Assembly: GCA_900551005.1 (NCBI GenBank)
Contig: URUL01000033.1
Span: 1-19,090, forward strand
Reading direction: 5' to 3'
DNA: 19,090 nt
Origin: an uncultured Ruminococcus sp.
Lineage (GTDB): Bacteria > Bacillota > Clostridia > Oscillospirales > CAG-272
Shown here: positions 8,291 to 14,585 of the stretch, one piece after another
Position numbering within the stretch: position 1 is the first letter of the stretch
Layout: every line of letters begins with the position of its first letter
The notes under the pieces: model-generated
What the model saw: the letters and a program-made list of their open reading frames with translations, nothing else
The model's database searches: none
What the model was told of the DNA's origin: nothing
Position numbers and translations under genes: made by a program

Positions 8291-9931
8291 ATGAACAGAA
8301 GCAAATTAAATCCGAAAATGCCGAAGCAGACCATGCACCGCAAGCTGTTTTTTTACACCTTTGTGATGGCTATTCTGCTTCTGGCGCTTCTTGTGACACT
8401 GCTGTCATTGCTCGGCAGATTTCGCACGCCCAAGGATGAGCTCTTTGAAAAGAGCGATATGCAGGCGCAGGTTTTTGAAAAAGAAATACTGACACACCGA
8501 AATATTCTTGCCATGATGGGCGTACACCTGTCGGAGGATGCCTCCGCCATAATCGGAGAATATATATCAGAGCATAAAATGACATTTGCCGAACTTAACG
8601 GCAATGGCAATGCACTCGAGGAAATACAGAAGCTGCTCTTTGAACCGCTGCGGCAGTATCTGTTTCAGACAGAGTGCTCGGGCGCGTTTGTAATCCTTGA
8701 TGCTACGGTAAATCCCTCATCTGATGAAGTCACGAAAAGCGGAATATATTTGCAGGTAAACGGCTACGAGCGCGACCGCCACGATGCCGTGCTCTATCGC
8801 GGAATCGCCTCGGTCGGCAGAGGAAACGGAGTTATGCCGCACAGAAAGTGGCGGTTGGAAACCCGCTGTGATCTTTTTCCCGATTGGGAAGCGGCGACAG
8901 CCGACACCGGACTTTCTCTGGAACAATCCTATCGCTTCACAGAGCTGTTCACCCTGCCCGGGATGTCCGAGCGTGCAATGCTGATCACCTTGCCGATCCG
9001 TGATATGAGCGGTTCCCTGATCGGTGTCTGCGGCTTTGAACTTTCGGAGAGCTACTTTGCTCTTTTTCACAGTCAGGTGTCGAAACTGAGCCACCCGACC
9101 TGCCTGATGGCTGAGGTCAGCGAAAACAATGTATACAGCAGCTTTCTTGCCTGCGGAGCATCGAACGACTATTACTATACCCCGGAGGAGGCACTGACTG
9201 CGCACGATATCGGAGGCGGGCTGACCGAATTCCGATGCGGAGATGAGCGCTTTGTCGGCGTTGTCCGCAGCTATAAGGGCGACGGCGCCTCTCTCGGATT
9301 TTCCGCAATAGTCATGACGCCTGAAGCCGACTTTGCAAAGGCGACTTTCAAAAATGCGCTGAGCATAGGATTTCTCGTTATTCTCTTGGTAGCACTTTCG
9401 GTGTTCTGCTGTGTCTACGTAAGCCACCGCTACCTCTCTCCTGTATTGAAGGGTCTGGAACAGATCAAAGCCGAGAGCAGCCAGCGCAAGCGAACCGACA
9501 TTATGGAGATCAATAATGTTCTGGACTTTCTTTCTTCCAAGGAGCGGGAGAGTGCCGCTAATCTCGCTTCTCTGATTGAGGAACGGAATATGGCAAAGGC
9601 GGCATATGACCGCGCACAGGCGGAAATAGATAAGCTGGCGGAACGCACAAGAGACACGGTTGATCCGGAGGCGTACAGCTTTTTCCTTGAAAGAATTCCC
9701 GACCTTTCAAAAACCGAACGCGAGATTTTTGACTGCTATGTTTCGGGGCTGTCCACAAAGGAAATTCTGGAATCGGCAAACATTAAAGAAAGCACGCTGA
9801 AGTATCACAATTCTCATATCTATGAAAAGCTCAATGTCAAGTCCCGCAAAGAGCTTCTTGTCTATATCTCTCTGATGAACCGATCGAAGAACGGAGGAAA
9901 CGGCTGTGACACTGACACAACGTCTGAATAA
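8291..9931 (+). CDS. Membrane-anchored sensor regulator: extracellular Cache-like domain plus LuxR-type HTH
   Basis: A 546-aa one-component regulator. Transmembrane segment 1 is at ~20-42, followed by an extracellular region 43-354. Within it, PIRDMSGSLIGVCGFELSES (235-254) resembles the dGxliGv strand motif of Cache sensor domains. Transmembrane segment 2 is at ~356-378, a charged helical linker/coiled coil at ~385-455, and a LuxR/GerE helix-turn-helix at ~470-527 (DLSKTEREIFDCYVSGLSTK, then EIL...STLKYHNSHIYEKLNV). There is no receiver, kinase or cyclase domain, so an external signal would have to pass directly through the membrane to the DNA-binding domain. It lies 12 bases after the solute-binding lipoprotein, which may deliver the ligand, and overlaps the XRE gene by 26 bases. 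Likely targets are this operon or the divergent protease; that is inference. Confidence 0.88.
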   Translation: MNRSKLNPKMPKQTMHRKLFFYTFVMAILLLALLVTLLSLLGRFRTPKDELFEKSDMQAQVFEKEILTHRNILAMMGVHLSEDASAIIGEYISEHKMTFAELNGNGNALEEIQKLLFEPLRQYLFQTECSGAFVILDATVNPSSDEVTKSGIYLQVNGYERDRHDAVLYRGIASVGRGNGVMPHRKWRLETRCDLFPDWEAATADTGLSLEQSYRFTELFTLPGMSERAMLITLPIRDMSGSLIGVCGFELSESYFALFHSQVSKLSHPTCLMAEVSENNVYSSFLACGASNDYYYTPEEALTAHDIGGGLTEFRCGDERFVGVVRSYKGDGASLGFSAIVMTPEADFAKATFKNALSIGFLVILLVALSVFCCVYVSHRYLSPVLKGLEQIKAESSQRKRTDIMEINNVLDFLSSKERESAANLASLIEERNMAKAAYDRAQAEIDKLAERTRDTVDPEAYSFFLERIPDLSKTEREIFDCYVSGLSTKEILESANIKESTLKYHNSHIYEKLNVKSRKELLVYISLMNRSKNGGNGCDTDTTSE

Positions 9932-10130
9932 GATTCTTTCGGAGCAGGGAATGACCAAGACCGAATTTGCCGACAGTATCGGCGTGACGCAGAATTATAT
10001 CTGTATTCTCACGAGCGAGGTTTCCTCAGCTGCCCGCGGTTCAAATATCTCTCTGTCGCTTGCCAAACTGATCGGGCTGAAATACGGCTACGATCCCGAT
10101 TGGATCCTTTACGGAGATAAAAACGAATAA
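9906..10130 (+). CDS. Small XRE/Cro-family DNA-binding protein
   Basis: A 74-aa protein that is essentially one HTH_3 domain: TLTQRLNKILSEQGMTKTEF, then ADSIGVTQNYICIL and SLSLAKLIGLKYGYDPDWIL. The start is GTG at 9906 with GGAGG (9893-9897) 8 bases upstream. The gene overlaps the 3' end of the LuxR regulator by 26 bases, so the two are translationally close and probably function together. With no partner domain it would act as a small repressor or accessory regulator of this cassette. Confidence 0.85.
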   Translation: MTLTQRLNKILSEQGMTKTEFADSIGVTQNYICILTSEVSSAARGSNISLSLAKLIGLKYGYDPDWILYGDKNE

Positions 10131-10150
10131 AAAATAAAGGCTGTCGTGCC

Positions 10151-10267
10151 TGAAGTGCCCCCAAAAGTTTAGACAAAAATTAAATATTAAATTGCTTTTG
10201 AATGAGTCCGGTATTGAACCGGGCTCATTCCTTTTAGTTTGAGAGCGCTTCTCTCACTGTTGTAGTA
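10151..10267 (-). mobile_element. IS3-family (IS150-like) 3' end remnant with terminal inverted repeat
   Basis: On the minus strand, codons ending at TAA 10187-10189 read FYYNSERSALKLKGMSPVQY then RTHSKAI, the C-terminus of an IS3-family OrfB transposase after the last acidic catalytic residue. The outer end at 10151 begins TGAAGTGCCCCCAAAAGTTT, a typical IS150-type terminal repeat. The rest of the element is missing; the break at about 10265-10267 joins it to a fragment of a conjugative-element hydrolase. Confidence 0.82.
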
Positions 10268-10766
10268 AAAGTGCGTCCCACATCTCTTTATTTCTATCGG
10301 AAAGCAATTCTCCAAGCTGTTCCCTTTGCTTCGTATCAAAGCCGTAAAGGTTCGCCGCTTCTTCTGCTGTTAGAGAAACCGTGTCAATATACAAATAAGT
10401 TTTCACACCCTCCTGCTCAACCGGGACAACGCTTCCGTTCTCCTGTGTTTCAAGGTGCGTTTCTTTCACCGTGATATGCTCCGTATGGACACCCATTCGA
10501 TTCAAACCGCGATAAACCTCTTTCAAAACTTCCGCTTTTTCATCGTCAAAGTTCACGACATCTTCTGTCCGATTCGTCTTGACGGCATATACAGCGATAG
10601 CAAGACTCCATTCGCACGACTCACCCGTCACAAAGCACATATCATAGTCGCACCGGCTCTTTATCTCCGCAATCTGTGCCTCGTATTCCGCATTTGCTTC
10701 GCGTACCGTCTGAACAATCGTGATACCGTTTTCATTATCCGGGTTTGGAGCAAAAATGCCGAACAC
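10254..10766 (-). pseudogene. Internal fragment of a conjugative-element cell-wall hydrolase
   Basis: About 170 codons read FGIFAPNPDNENG, EAQIAEIKSRC, SLAIAVYAVKTNR, VKTYLYIDTVSLTAEEAANL and YGFDTKQREQLGELLSD. This order (FGIF after a membrane segment, a VLAVYAVK-like motif, TYLYI, AEEAANxYGF, QxxQLxELL) matches the region before the NlpC/P60 or CHAP domain in the bifunctional peptidoglycan hydrolases of Tn916/CTn-type elements, which open the wall for the mating channel. The membrane segment, any upstream domain and the C-terminal peptidase are all missing. The apparent start is GTG at 10766 without a ribosome site. Its last ~4 codons are borrowed from the IS3 remnant in another frame. A decayed relic of an ICE. 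Confidence 0.7.
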
Positions 10767-10840
10767 CGATCGAAAGTTGTATAATAAAAATGGACAACTC
10801 GAAGAGTTAATGATATAATTAATTTGAGAGAGGTGAGTCC

Positions 10841-11134
10841 ATGAAGAGAATGTACAGCAAAGAATTCAAGGTCAAAGCATGCGAGCTTGTTATCAAAGAC
10901 AAAATAGCAGTGGCAGTGGTAGCAGAGAAGTTCGGGATAAATCATGTAATGCTGCACCGATGGGTAAGCGAGTATCGTGAGTTTGGGGACGAGGCTTTTG
11001 TAGGAAAAGGACACCAAAAACCGGCAGATGCGGAGCTGCGCAGATTGCGTAGAGAAAACGAACATTTAAAGATGGAGAATGAGATCCTAAAAAAAGCAGC
11101 GGCATACTTTGCAAAAGACCCGGAGAACGGATAA
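10841..11134 (+). CDS. IS3-family transposase OrfA
   Basis: A 97-aa OrfA. It has a helix-turn-helix of the HTH_Tnp_1 type (MYSKEFKVKACELVIKDKIA, then VAVVAEKFGINHVMLHRWVS) and a leucine-zipper-like helix (AELRRLRRENEHLKMENEIL KKAA). The RBS is GAGAGGTGAG, with ATG at 10841. OrfA binds the element ends and regulates OrfB. The slippery run at 11089-11095 lets a fraction of ribosomes shift -1 to make OrfAB. This copy cannot be active because OrfB is truncated. Confidence 0.9.
   Translation: MKRMYSKEFKVKACELVIKDKIAVAVVAEKFGINHVMLHRWVSEYREFGDEAFVGKGHQKPADAELRRLRRENEHLKMENEILKKAAAYFAKDPENG
11089..11095 (+). promoter_or_regulatory. Programmed -1 frameshift heptamer A AAA AAA of the IS3 element
   Basis: In the OrfA frame the run reads CTA AAA AAA GCA, giving the heptamer A AAA AAA. 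A -1 slip here continues as SSGILCKRPGERIRFAKKEL, which is the OrfB frame. This is the standard IS3-family OrfAB expression mechanism. Confidence 0.7.
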
Positions 11135-11412
11135 GGTTTGCAAAAAAAGAGCTTACCAAATATGACACCGGCATAGTATGCGAGGTATTAAGGGTGTCGC
11201 GAAGCACATATTACCGCAACGCAAAGACGAAAGAAAGTGAAGAAACCGAGTGCGAAAAAGCGGTAATTAACTGTTTTGAAAAACATGACGGAAATTACGG
11301 ACGAATACGAATCAAGAAGGAATTGGCGCGAAAAGGATTGAATGTGAGCGAAAACAAGGTATCTCGTATCCTTCGTGAGCACGGATTGGTAGCAAAAAGC
11401 GGAAGAGAGTGA
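11097..11412 (+). pseudogene. IS3-family transposase OrfB, N-terminal third only
   Basis: The -1 frame carries RIRFAKKELTKYDTGIVCEV, VSRSTYYRNAKTK and then NYGRIRIKKELARKGLNVSE, NKVSRILREHGLVAK. This is the N-terminal HTH_21 domain of an IS3-family integrase before the DDE core. At KSGRE it runs into an ISL3 transposase fragment and stops at 11412. Roughly 170 residues including the DDE catalytic triad are missing, so it is inactive. Confidence 0.85.
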
Positions 11413-11620
11413 GATTCCGGCATTTGTAAAATGTGCTAATACATACCGTAACTGGTTCACACCAATCACAAATTCCTTCTTCTGTCCATATACGAACGGG
11501 TTCACTGAGGGATGTAACAATCGGATCAAGGTTTTAAAACGAAACGCCTACGGCGTGCAGAATTTCAAACGATTCCGGAATCGGATTCTCTTTATTTTCT
11601 CCGGCAAAAGCGGCGCCTGA
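11399..11620 (+). pseudogene. ISL3-family transposase, C-terminal fragment
   Basis: In the frame from 11399 the sequence reads EESEIPAFVKCANTYRNWFT, PITNSFFCPYTNGFTEGCNN and RIKVLKRNAYGVQNFKRFRN, ending FSGKSGA at TGA 11618-11620. The string NGFTEGCNNRIKVLKRNAYG with the following FxRFRNRIL is the hallmark C-terminus of ISL3 (DDE_Tnp_ISL3) transposases. More than 80% of the gene is absent; the 5' side is fused to IS3 OrfB. It is followed by its terminator and the element's right end. Confidence 0.88.
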
Positions 11621-11675
11621 GCATAGGGAAAGCACCACTCCACTACGTTTCGTGACGCTTTCCCTATGCTTTTAA
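11620..11675 (+). terminator. Terminator of the ISL3 transposase
   Basis: AGCATAGGGAAAGC at 11620-11633 pairs perfectly with GCTTTCCCTATGCT at 11657-11670 (14 bp), followed by TTTAATT. It starts inside the transposase stop codon. The 23-base loop is long, but the stem and T-rich tail support termination. Confidence 0.6.
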
Positions 11676-11691
11676 TTGGTTTCTTACGGTT

Positions 11692-11730
11692 TCGTCAGAT
11701 TTTTTCTACCCCAACTATTGACAAAAAGCC
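11692..11730 (+). repeat. Right terminal inverted repeat of the ISL3 element
   Basis: The minus-strand reading inward from 11730 is GGCTTTTTGTCAATAGTTGG then GGTAGAAAAAATC, characteristic of ISL3-family ends (GGCTnTTTGTCAA...). The left end is not in the window, so the 8-bp target duplication cannot be seen. Confidence 0.75.
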
Positions 11731-11739
11731 AAAATAAAA

Positions 11740-11764
11740 GCCGACAGGCGTAAAACCTGTCGGC
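11740..11764 (-). terminator. Rho-independent terminator (minus strand) below the PH-domain gene
   Basis: GCCGACAGG at 11740-11748 pairs perfectly with CCTGTCGGC at 11756-11764 (9 bp, 7-base loop). On the minus strand it is followed by TTTTATTTT. It would end transcripts coming from 12399 and the small ORF at 11812-11979. The ISL3 right end abuts the T-tract at 11730, so the insertion sits just beyond the terminator. Confidence 0.75.
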
Positions 11765-11811
11765 AATGGCGTAATGTTAAGTTCAAGTCTAAAAAGGTCA
11801 AAAAAGTTTCC

Positions 11812-11979
11812 CTAAATTAACGCAAGACTCTTTTGAACAGCCAAACACAAGATATTAAAAAACGGCTTTAGAATAGAGACCACAATATCTTGTGGTCTTT
11901 TTGCAAGTTTCCCTTTTGTAGCATCGGGATGAGTTACTCCAACAATTTTGAAACCCAAATACAATGACATACTTAACAT
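11812..11979 (-). CDS. Possible 55-aa small protein downstream of the PH-domain gene
   Basis: An open frame from ATG 11979 (or 11970) to TAG 11812 reads MLSMSLYLGFKIVGVTHPDA, then TKGKLAKRPQDIVVSILKPF and ends AVQKSLALI. It lies 21 bases after the PH-domain stop and before the terminator at 11740-11764, consistent with the tail of a two-gene operon. No convincing ribosome site is visible and I recognise no family. A plus-strand terminator-like hairpin lies inside it. It could equally be non-coding. Confidence 0.3.
   Translation of the reverse strand: MLSMSLYLGFKIVGVTHPDATKGKLAKRPQDIVVSILKPFFNILCLAVQKSLALI
11875..11902 (+). terminator. Terminator-like hairpin with T5 tail, plus strand
   Basis: GACCACAA (11878-11885) and TTGTGGTC (11890-11897) form an 8-bp stem with a TATC loop, followed by TTTTT. 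It would stop plus-strand read-through from the IS region. An upstream segment at 11846-11856 (CACAAGATATT) is complementary to 11885-11895, allowing an alternative fold. Confidence 0.5.
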
Positions 11980-12000
11980 TCTAACTTAAAGTAACCCATT

Positions 12001-12399
12001 TCACCTAAGTACATACTCCGAAATCATTTTACAAATCTCTTTTATATCAGATTCGCCTTTGAATTCAAACTTTACCATTCCTACGCCAGAAAAATACAAT
12101 TCCAATTCACAATCCGCAGTATATTTATTCCACAGCATTTCCCCTATACCTGCCGTCTCAACTGAATAAACTTGGATTTTTGAATAAGGCATAGACGTAT
12201 AATCCTGCTTAGTACCAGTTAACCCTTGTACATTAACAGCAATGATTCTTTTATTCGTAAAAATAACTTGGTCTCTTAAAGCTTTATATGTAGAAATAAT
12301 AGTTTCATCTGACACAAGTAATGGTCCAACTAATGACTCTGCATTTTCATTGGGTACCTTTTTAAGCTTAAAAAAAGTTGCATTTTTGAAGTCAATCAT
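12001..12399 (-). CDS. Bacterial PH-domain protein (bPH_1-like)
   Basis: A 132-aa soluble protein from ATG 12399, with AGGAG 8 bases upstream. The strand pattern VSDETIISTYKALRDQVIFT, NKRIIAVNVQGLTGTKQDYT and MPYSKIQVYSVETAG is that of bacterial pleckstrin-homology proteins related to PF08000. It includes the R-D-x-(V/I)-x-F-T-N-K-R-(I/L)-I core and the PYSKI(Q)xxSVETAG strand. The family spans most of the protein. Its cellular role is poorly defined (a small-molecule or protein-binding fold). TTGAAC/TTTAAT about 16 bases apart at ~12467-12493 may be its promoter. The gene is much more AT-rich than the protease/sensor region. Confidence 0.85.
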   Translation of the reverse strand: MIDFKNATFFKLKKVPNENAESLVGPLLVSDETIISTYKALRDQVIFTNKRIIAVNVQGLTGTKQDYTSMPYSKIQVYSVETAGIGEMLWNKYTADCELELYFSGVGMVKFEFKGESDIKEICKMISEYVLR

Positions 12400-12540
12400 T
12401 TGTGTTTCTCCTTTAAATTTTATTAAATTTAATTTTGTGAAATCTTTAGAAATAGCTTCGCTGATATTAAAATCCGAAAAATCGCAGGTTCAAGAAATGT
12501 GCAATGGTGAATGAACCATATTTTTGTCCCCTAAAAACAC

Positions 12541-12565
12541 GAAAAGTCCTTGAAAATCAAGGACT
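12541..12565 (-). terminator. Rho-independent terminator downstream of the serine recombinase
   Basis: AGTCCTTG (12545-12552) and CAAGGACT (12558-12565) form an 8-bp stem with a 5-base loop. On the minus strand it is followed directly by TTTTCGTG. On the plus strand a TCTTTTT lies 4 bases further on, so it may work both ways. It is the first good terminator after the recombinase stop. Confidence 0.6.
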
Positions 12566-12589
12566 CTGTCTTTTTATCTAAAAAATGAA

Positions 12590-12733
12590 GATTTGCGAAG
12601 CAAATCAATCTTTACTTCTTCACTATTCACTATTACTTACTACCTAAAATTCCGTACACGCCGAATTTAGTGAAAAGTGAAGAGTGAAGAGGTAATAAGT
12701 AAAAATTCCGCACACTCGCGTGTACGGAATTTT
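12590..12733. repeat. Repeat-rich palindromic tail overlapping the recombinase 3' end
   Basis: It contains GATTTGC-GAA-GCAAATC (12590-12606), short near-tandem GTGAA/TTCAC units (12612-12690), and three copies of AAAATTCCG(T/C)ACAC: direct at 12646-12659 and 12702-12715, inverted at 12720-12733. The last two form a 14-bp hairpin with one mismatch and a 4-base loop. On the minus strand that hairpin is followed by TTTTTACTT, like a terminator. Despite this, the recombinase reading frame stays open across it to 12633. The layout resembles a small non-autonomous palindromic element. Confidence 0.6.
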
Positions 12734-14198
12734 TTGGCGCAGTGAGTGATGATAAATCCGAACCAAATGCCTCTTCTATTTCGGCAAAGGTGATAGTTTT
12801 TGTGCCTTCCTTGTAGTTGAATGTTATGACCAAGTAATCGTCGAACAGATAGATCGCATTGACAAAGCTATCGATCAGACGGCGGCGGTGGTCAAGCTGT
12901 TTCATATTGAGCTTGCGGTACTTGATAAGATATGCGAGTATATCGTCTTTTGTAACTGTGGGTTTAGCAATTTCTTCTTTGAGAATCTGTACCGAGATCT
13001 CGCTCTTTTCGGCTTCAAGCTGCTCAAGACGCTGCTTGGTGGATGCGGTGAGAATTCCCGCTTGAATGGCGTTGACGAGATTGTCAATGCCTTTTTCTAT
13101 TTCATCAAGCTGTTTGTGGAGAATCGGGAGAGTGCTGCTCTCGGCATTGAGCTTTGCGATCAGCATATCTGCAAGTCTGTCGAGTAATTCATCGTCAAAG
13201 ATGAACTTTTGAATAAGCAGGATTACAACCTCCTCGATCCATTTCTTCTTGATGGTTTTCTTCTTGCACATTCCGCCCTTTCGTGTTCCTCGGCACTTGT
13301 AATAGCGGTGAACTTCCATCGTATGACTCGTTCCGCTTTCGCCCGTAATCAAACATTGGCAGTAGCCGCAGAACAGCTTTGTGGTCAGCAGATACTCGTC
13401 CTCGGCTTTGTGCTTGGCTGGAGCTTTCTTGTTTGCGGCGGATCGCTCTTGTACTTGTTCAAATAACTTTGCGGGGACGATGGCGGGAATTCCGTTGGGA
13501 ACAACCACGTCACGGTATTGATACTCTCCGATGTATCGGCGGTTGTGTAGCATTCGTGTCACGGTGTTAAGACTTATCTTTGTTCCTCTAACGGTGCGGA
13601 TGCCTTTGATGTTGAGATCATCGGTGATCTCTTGCATCGTTGCTCCCTTGGCATATTTCTTGAACGCATCGAGAACGGCAGGAGCGGCAACGGGATCGAT
13701 TTGGAAAAATTGATTTTCGTCAACTGTATATCCGATGGGAAGTGTACCGCCGTTGTATTTGCACTTGAGCGCGTTTTCTGTCAGACCTCGCACCACCTTC
13801 TCGGAGAGCTCTGCCGAGTAGTATTCAGCCATACCTTCAAGCATTGACTCAAGAAGGATACCTTCTGCGCCTTCGGAGATCGCTTCGGTTGCCGAGATAA
13901 CTTTGACACCGTTCTTGCGAAGAACATATTTGTAGTGTGCCGAGTCAACGCGGTTACGAGAAAATCTGTCAAGCTTCCATACAATGACAACGTCAAACTT
14001 TTTAGCCGCACTGTCCTTGATCATTTTCAAAAAGTTCGGGCGGTGATCTGTCTTTGCAGATAATGCTCTGTCGATGTACGGCTCAAGCAGGGTGATGTCG
14101 TTCTTCTTTGCAAAGGCTTGACACTCACGAAGCTGACCTTCAATCGATTCCTCTCGCTGATTGTCAGAGGAATAGCGAGCGTATATTACTCCTGTCAT
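12633..14198 (-). CDS. Large serine recombinase (resolvase/invertase catalytic domain, recombinase domain, zinc ribbon)
   Basis: A 521-aa site-specific recombinase. The catalytic domain is at 1-150 with YARYSSDNQ (nucleophile Ser10), IVWKLDRFSRN (73-82) and EGILLESMLEGMAEYYS. The recombinase domain is at ~155-255 (GYTVDE ... NTVTRMLHNRRYIGEYQYRD). The zinc ribbon uses Cys277, Cys280, Cys302 and Cys311 (FCGYC ... YYKCRGTRKGGMC). A coiled coil lies at ~355-410. AAGGAG stands 5 bases before ATG 14198. It would integrate and excise a mobile element through a 5'-phosphoserine intermediate, and is probably cotranscribed with the 111-aa gene 32 bases upstream. The last ~35 residues (from PKNSVHAS) are encoded by a palindromic repeat rather than conserved recombinase sequence, so the natural C-terminus may have been replaced. 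Confidence 0.93.
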   Translation of the reverse strand: MTGVIYARYSSDNQREESIEGQLRECQAFAKKNDITLLEPYIDRALSAKTDHRPNFLKMIKDSAAKKFDVVIVWKLDRFSRNRVDSAHYKYVLRKNGVKVISATEAISEGAEGILLESMLEGMAEYYSAELSEKVVRGLTENALKCKYNGGTLPIGYTVDENQFFQIDPVAAPAVLDAFKKYAKGATMQEITDDLNIKGIRTVRGTKISLNTVTRMLHNRRYIGEYQYRDVVVPNGIPAIVPAKLFEQVQERSAANKKAPAKHKAEDEYLLTTKLFCGYCQCLITGESGTSHTMEVHRYYKCRGTRKGGMCKKKTIKKKWIEEVVILLIQKFIFDDELLDRLADMLIAKLNAESSTLPILHKQLDEIEKGIDNLVNAIQAGILTASTKQRLEQLEAEKSEISVQILKEEIAKPTVTKDDILAYLIKYRKLNMKQLDHRRRLIDSFVNAIYLFDDYLVITFNYKEGTKTITFAEIEEAFGSDLSSLTAPKNSVHASVRNFYLLPLHSSLFTKFGVYGILGSK

Positions 14199-14230
14199 TG
14201 ACTCTCCTTTCTGTCACTATTCGGTGACTA

Positions 14231-14566
14231 TTATGATACTTTGCTTTCATCTGCTTTTAGCGTTAATACTTTTTGTTCCTCTCTTTGTGCTAATAACAAC
14301 TCGCGCTCTTTCTTCCATTCTTCAAATTCAGCGCGCCATTCGTTCGAGGAGAAGAATTTTATAACACCGGGCAGGAGAACATCGGCAAGGGCTTCGATCT
14401 CATCATCGGGAATCGTCCCGATACCTCCGTGCTTGTCCTTTAAGATGGCAATGATCTTTTTTCTCAAAGCTTCCATATCTATTTTGGGAAGCTCTATATA
14501 AAACCACGTGGTGTGATTATCCTTAAGTACATCGAGCACTCTATTTAACATTTCTTTGATGTTCAC
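14231..14566 (-). CDS. 111-aa unknown protein paired with the serine recombinase
   Basis: A charged, helical, soluble 111-aa protein: MNIKEMLNRVLDVLKDNHTT, IDMEALRKKIIAILKDKHGG, DDEIEALADVLLPGVIKFFS, then a basic/acidic helix EWRAEFEEWKKERELLLAQR. The start is GTG at 14566 with AGGAGG 9 bases upstream; it ends 32 bases before the recombinase ATG. I do not recognise the family. Its position suggests a recombination directionality factor or accessory protein, but no winged-helix or other DNA-binding motif is evident. It lies directly downstream (in transcription order) of the repeat/hairpin array. Confidence 0.75.
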   Translation of the reverse strand: MNIKEMLNRVLDVLKDNHTTWFYIELPKIDMEALRKKIIAILKDKHGGIGTIPDDEIEALADVLLPGVIKFFSSNEWRAEFEEWKKERELLLAQREEQKVLTLKADESKVS

Positions 14567-14585
14567 GATTTTTGACCTCCTATGG

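Noticed and set aside
12545..12606. Attachment site of the recombinase
   Set aside because: The short palindromes here are explained by a terminator and a generic hairpin; no matching direct repeat is found at the other side of the element within the window.
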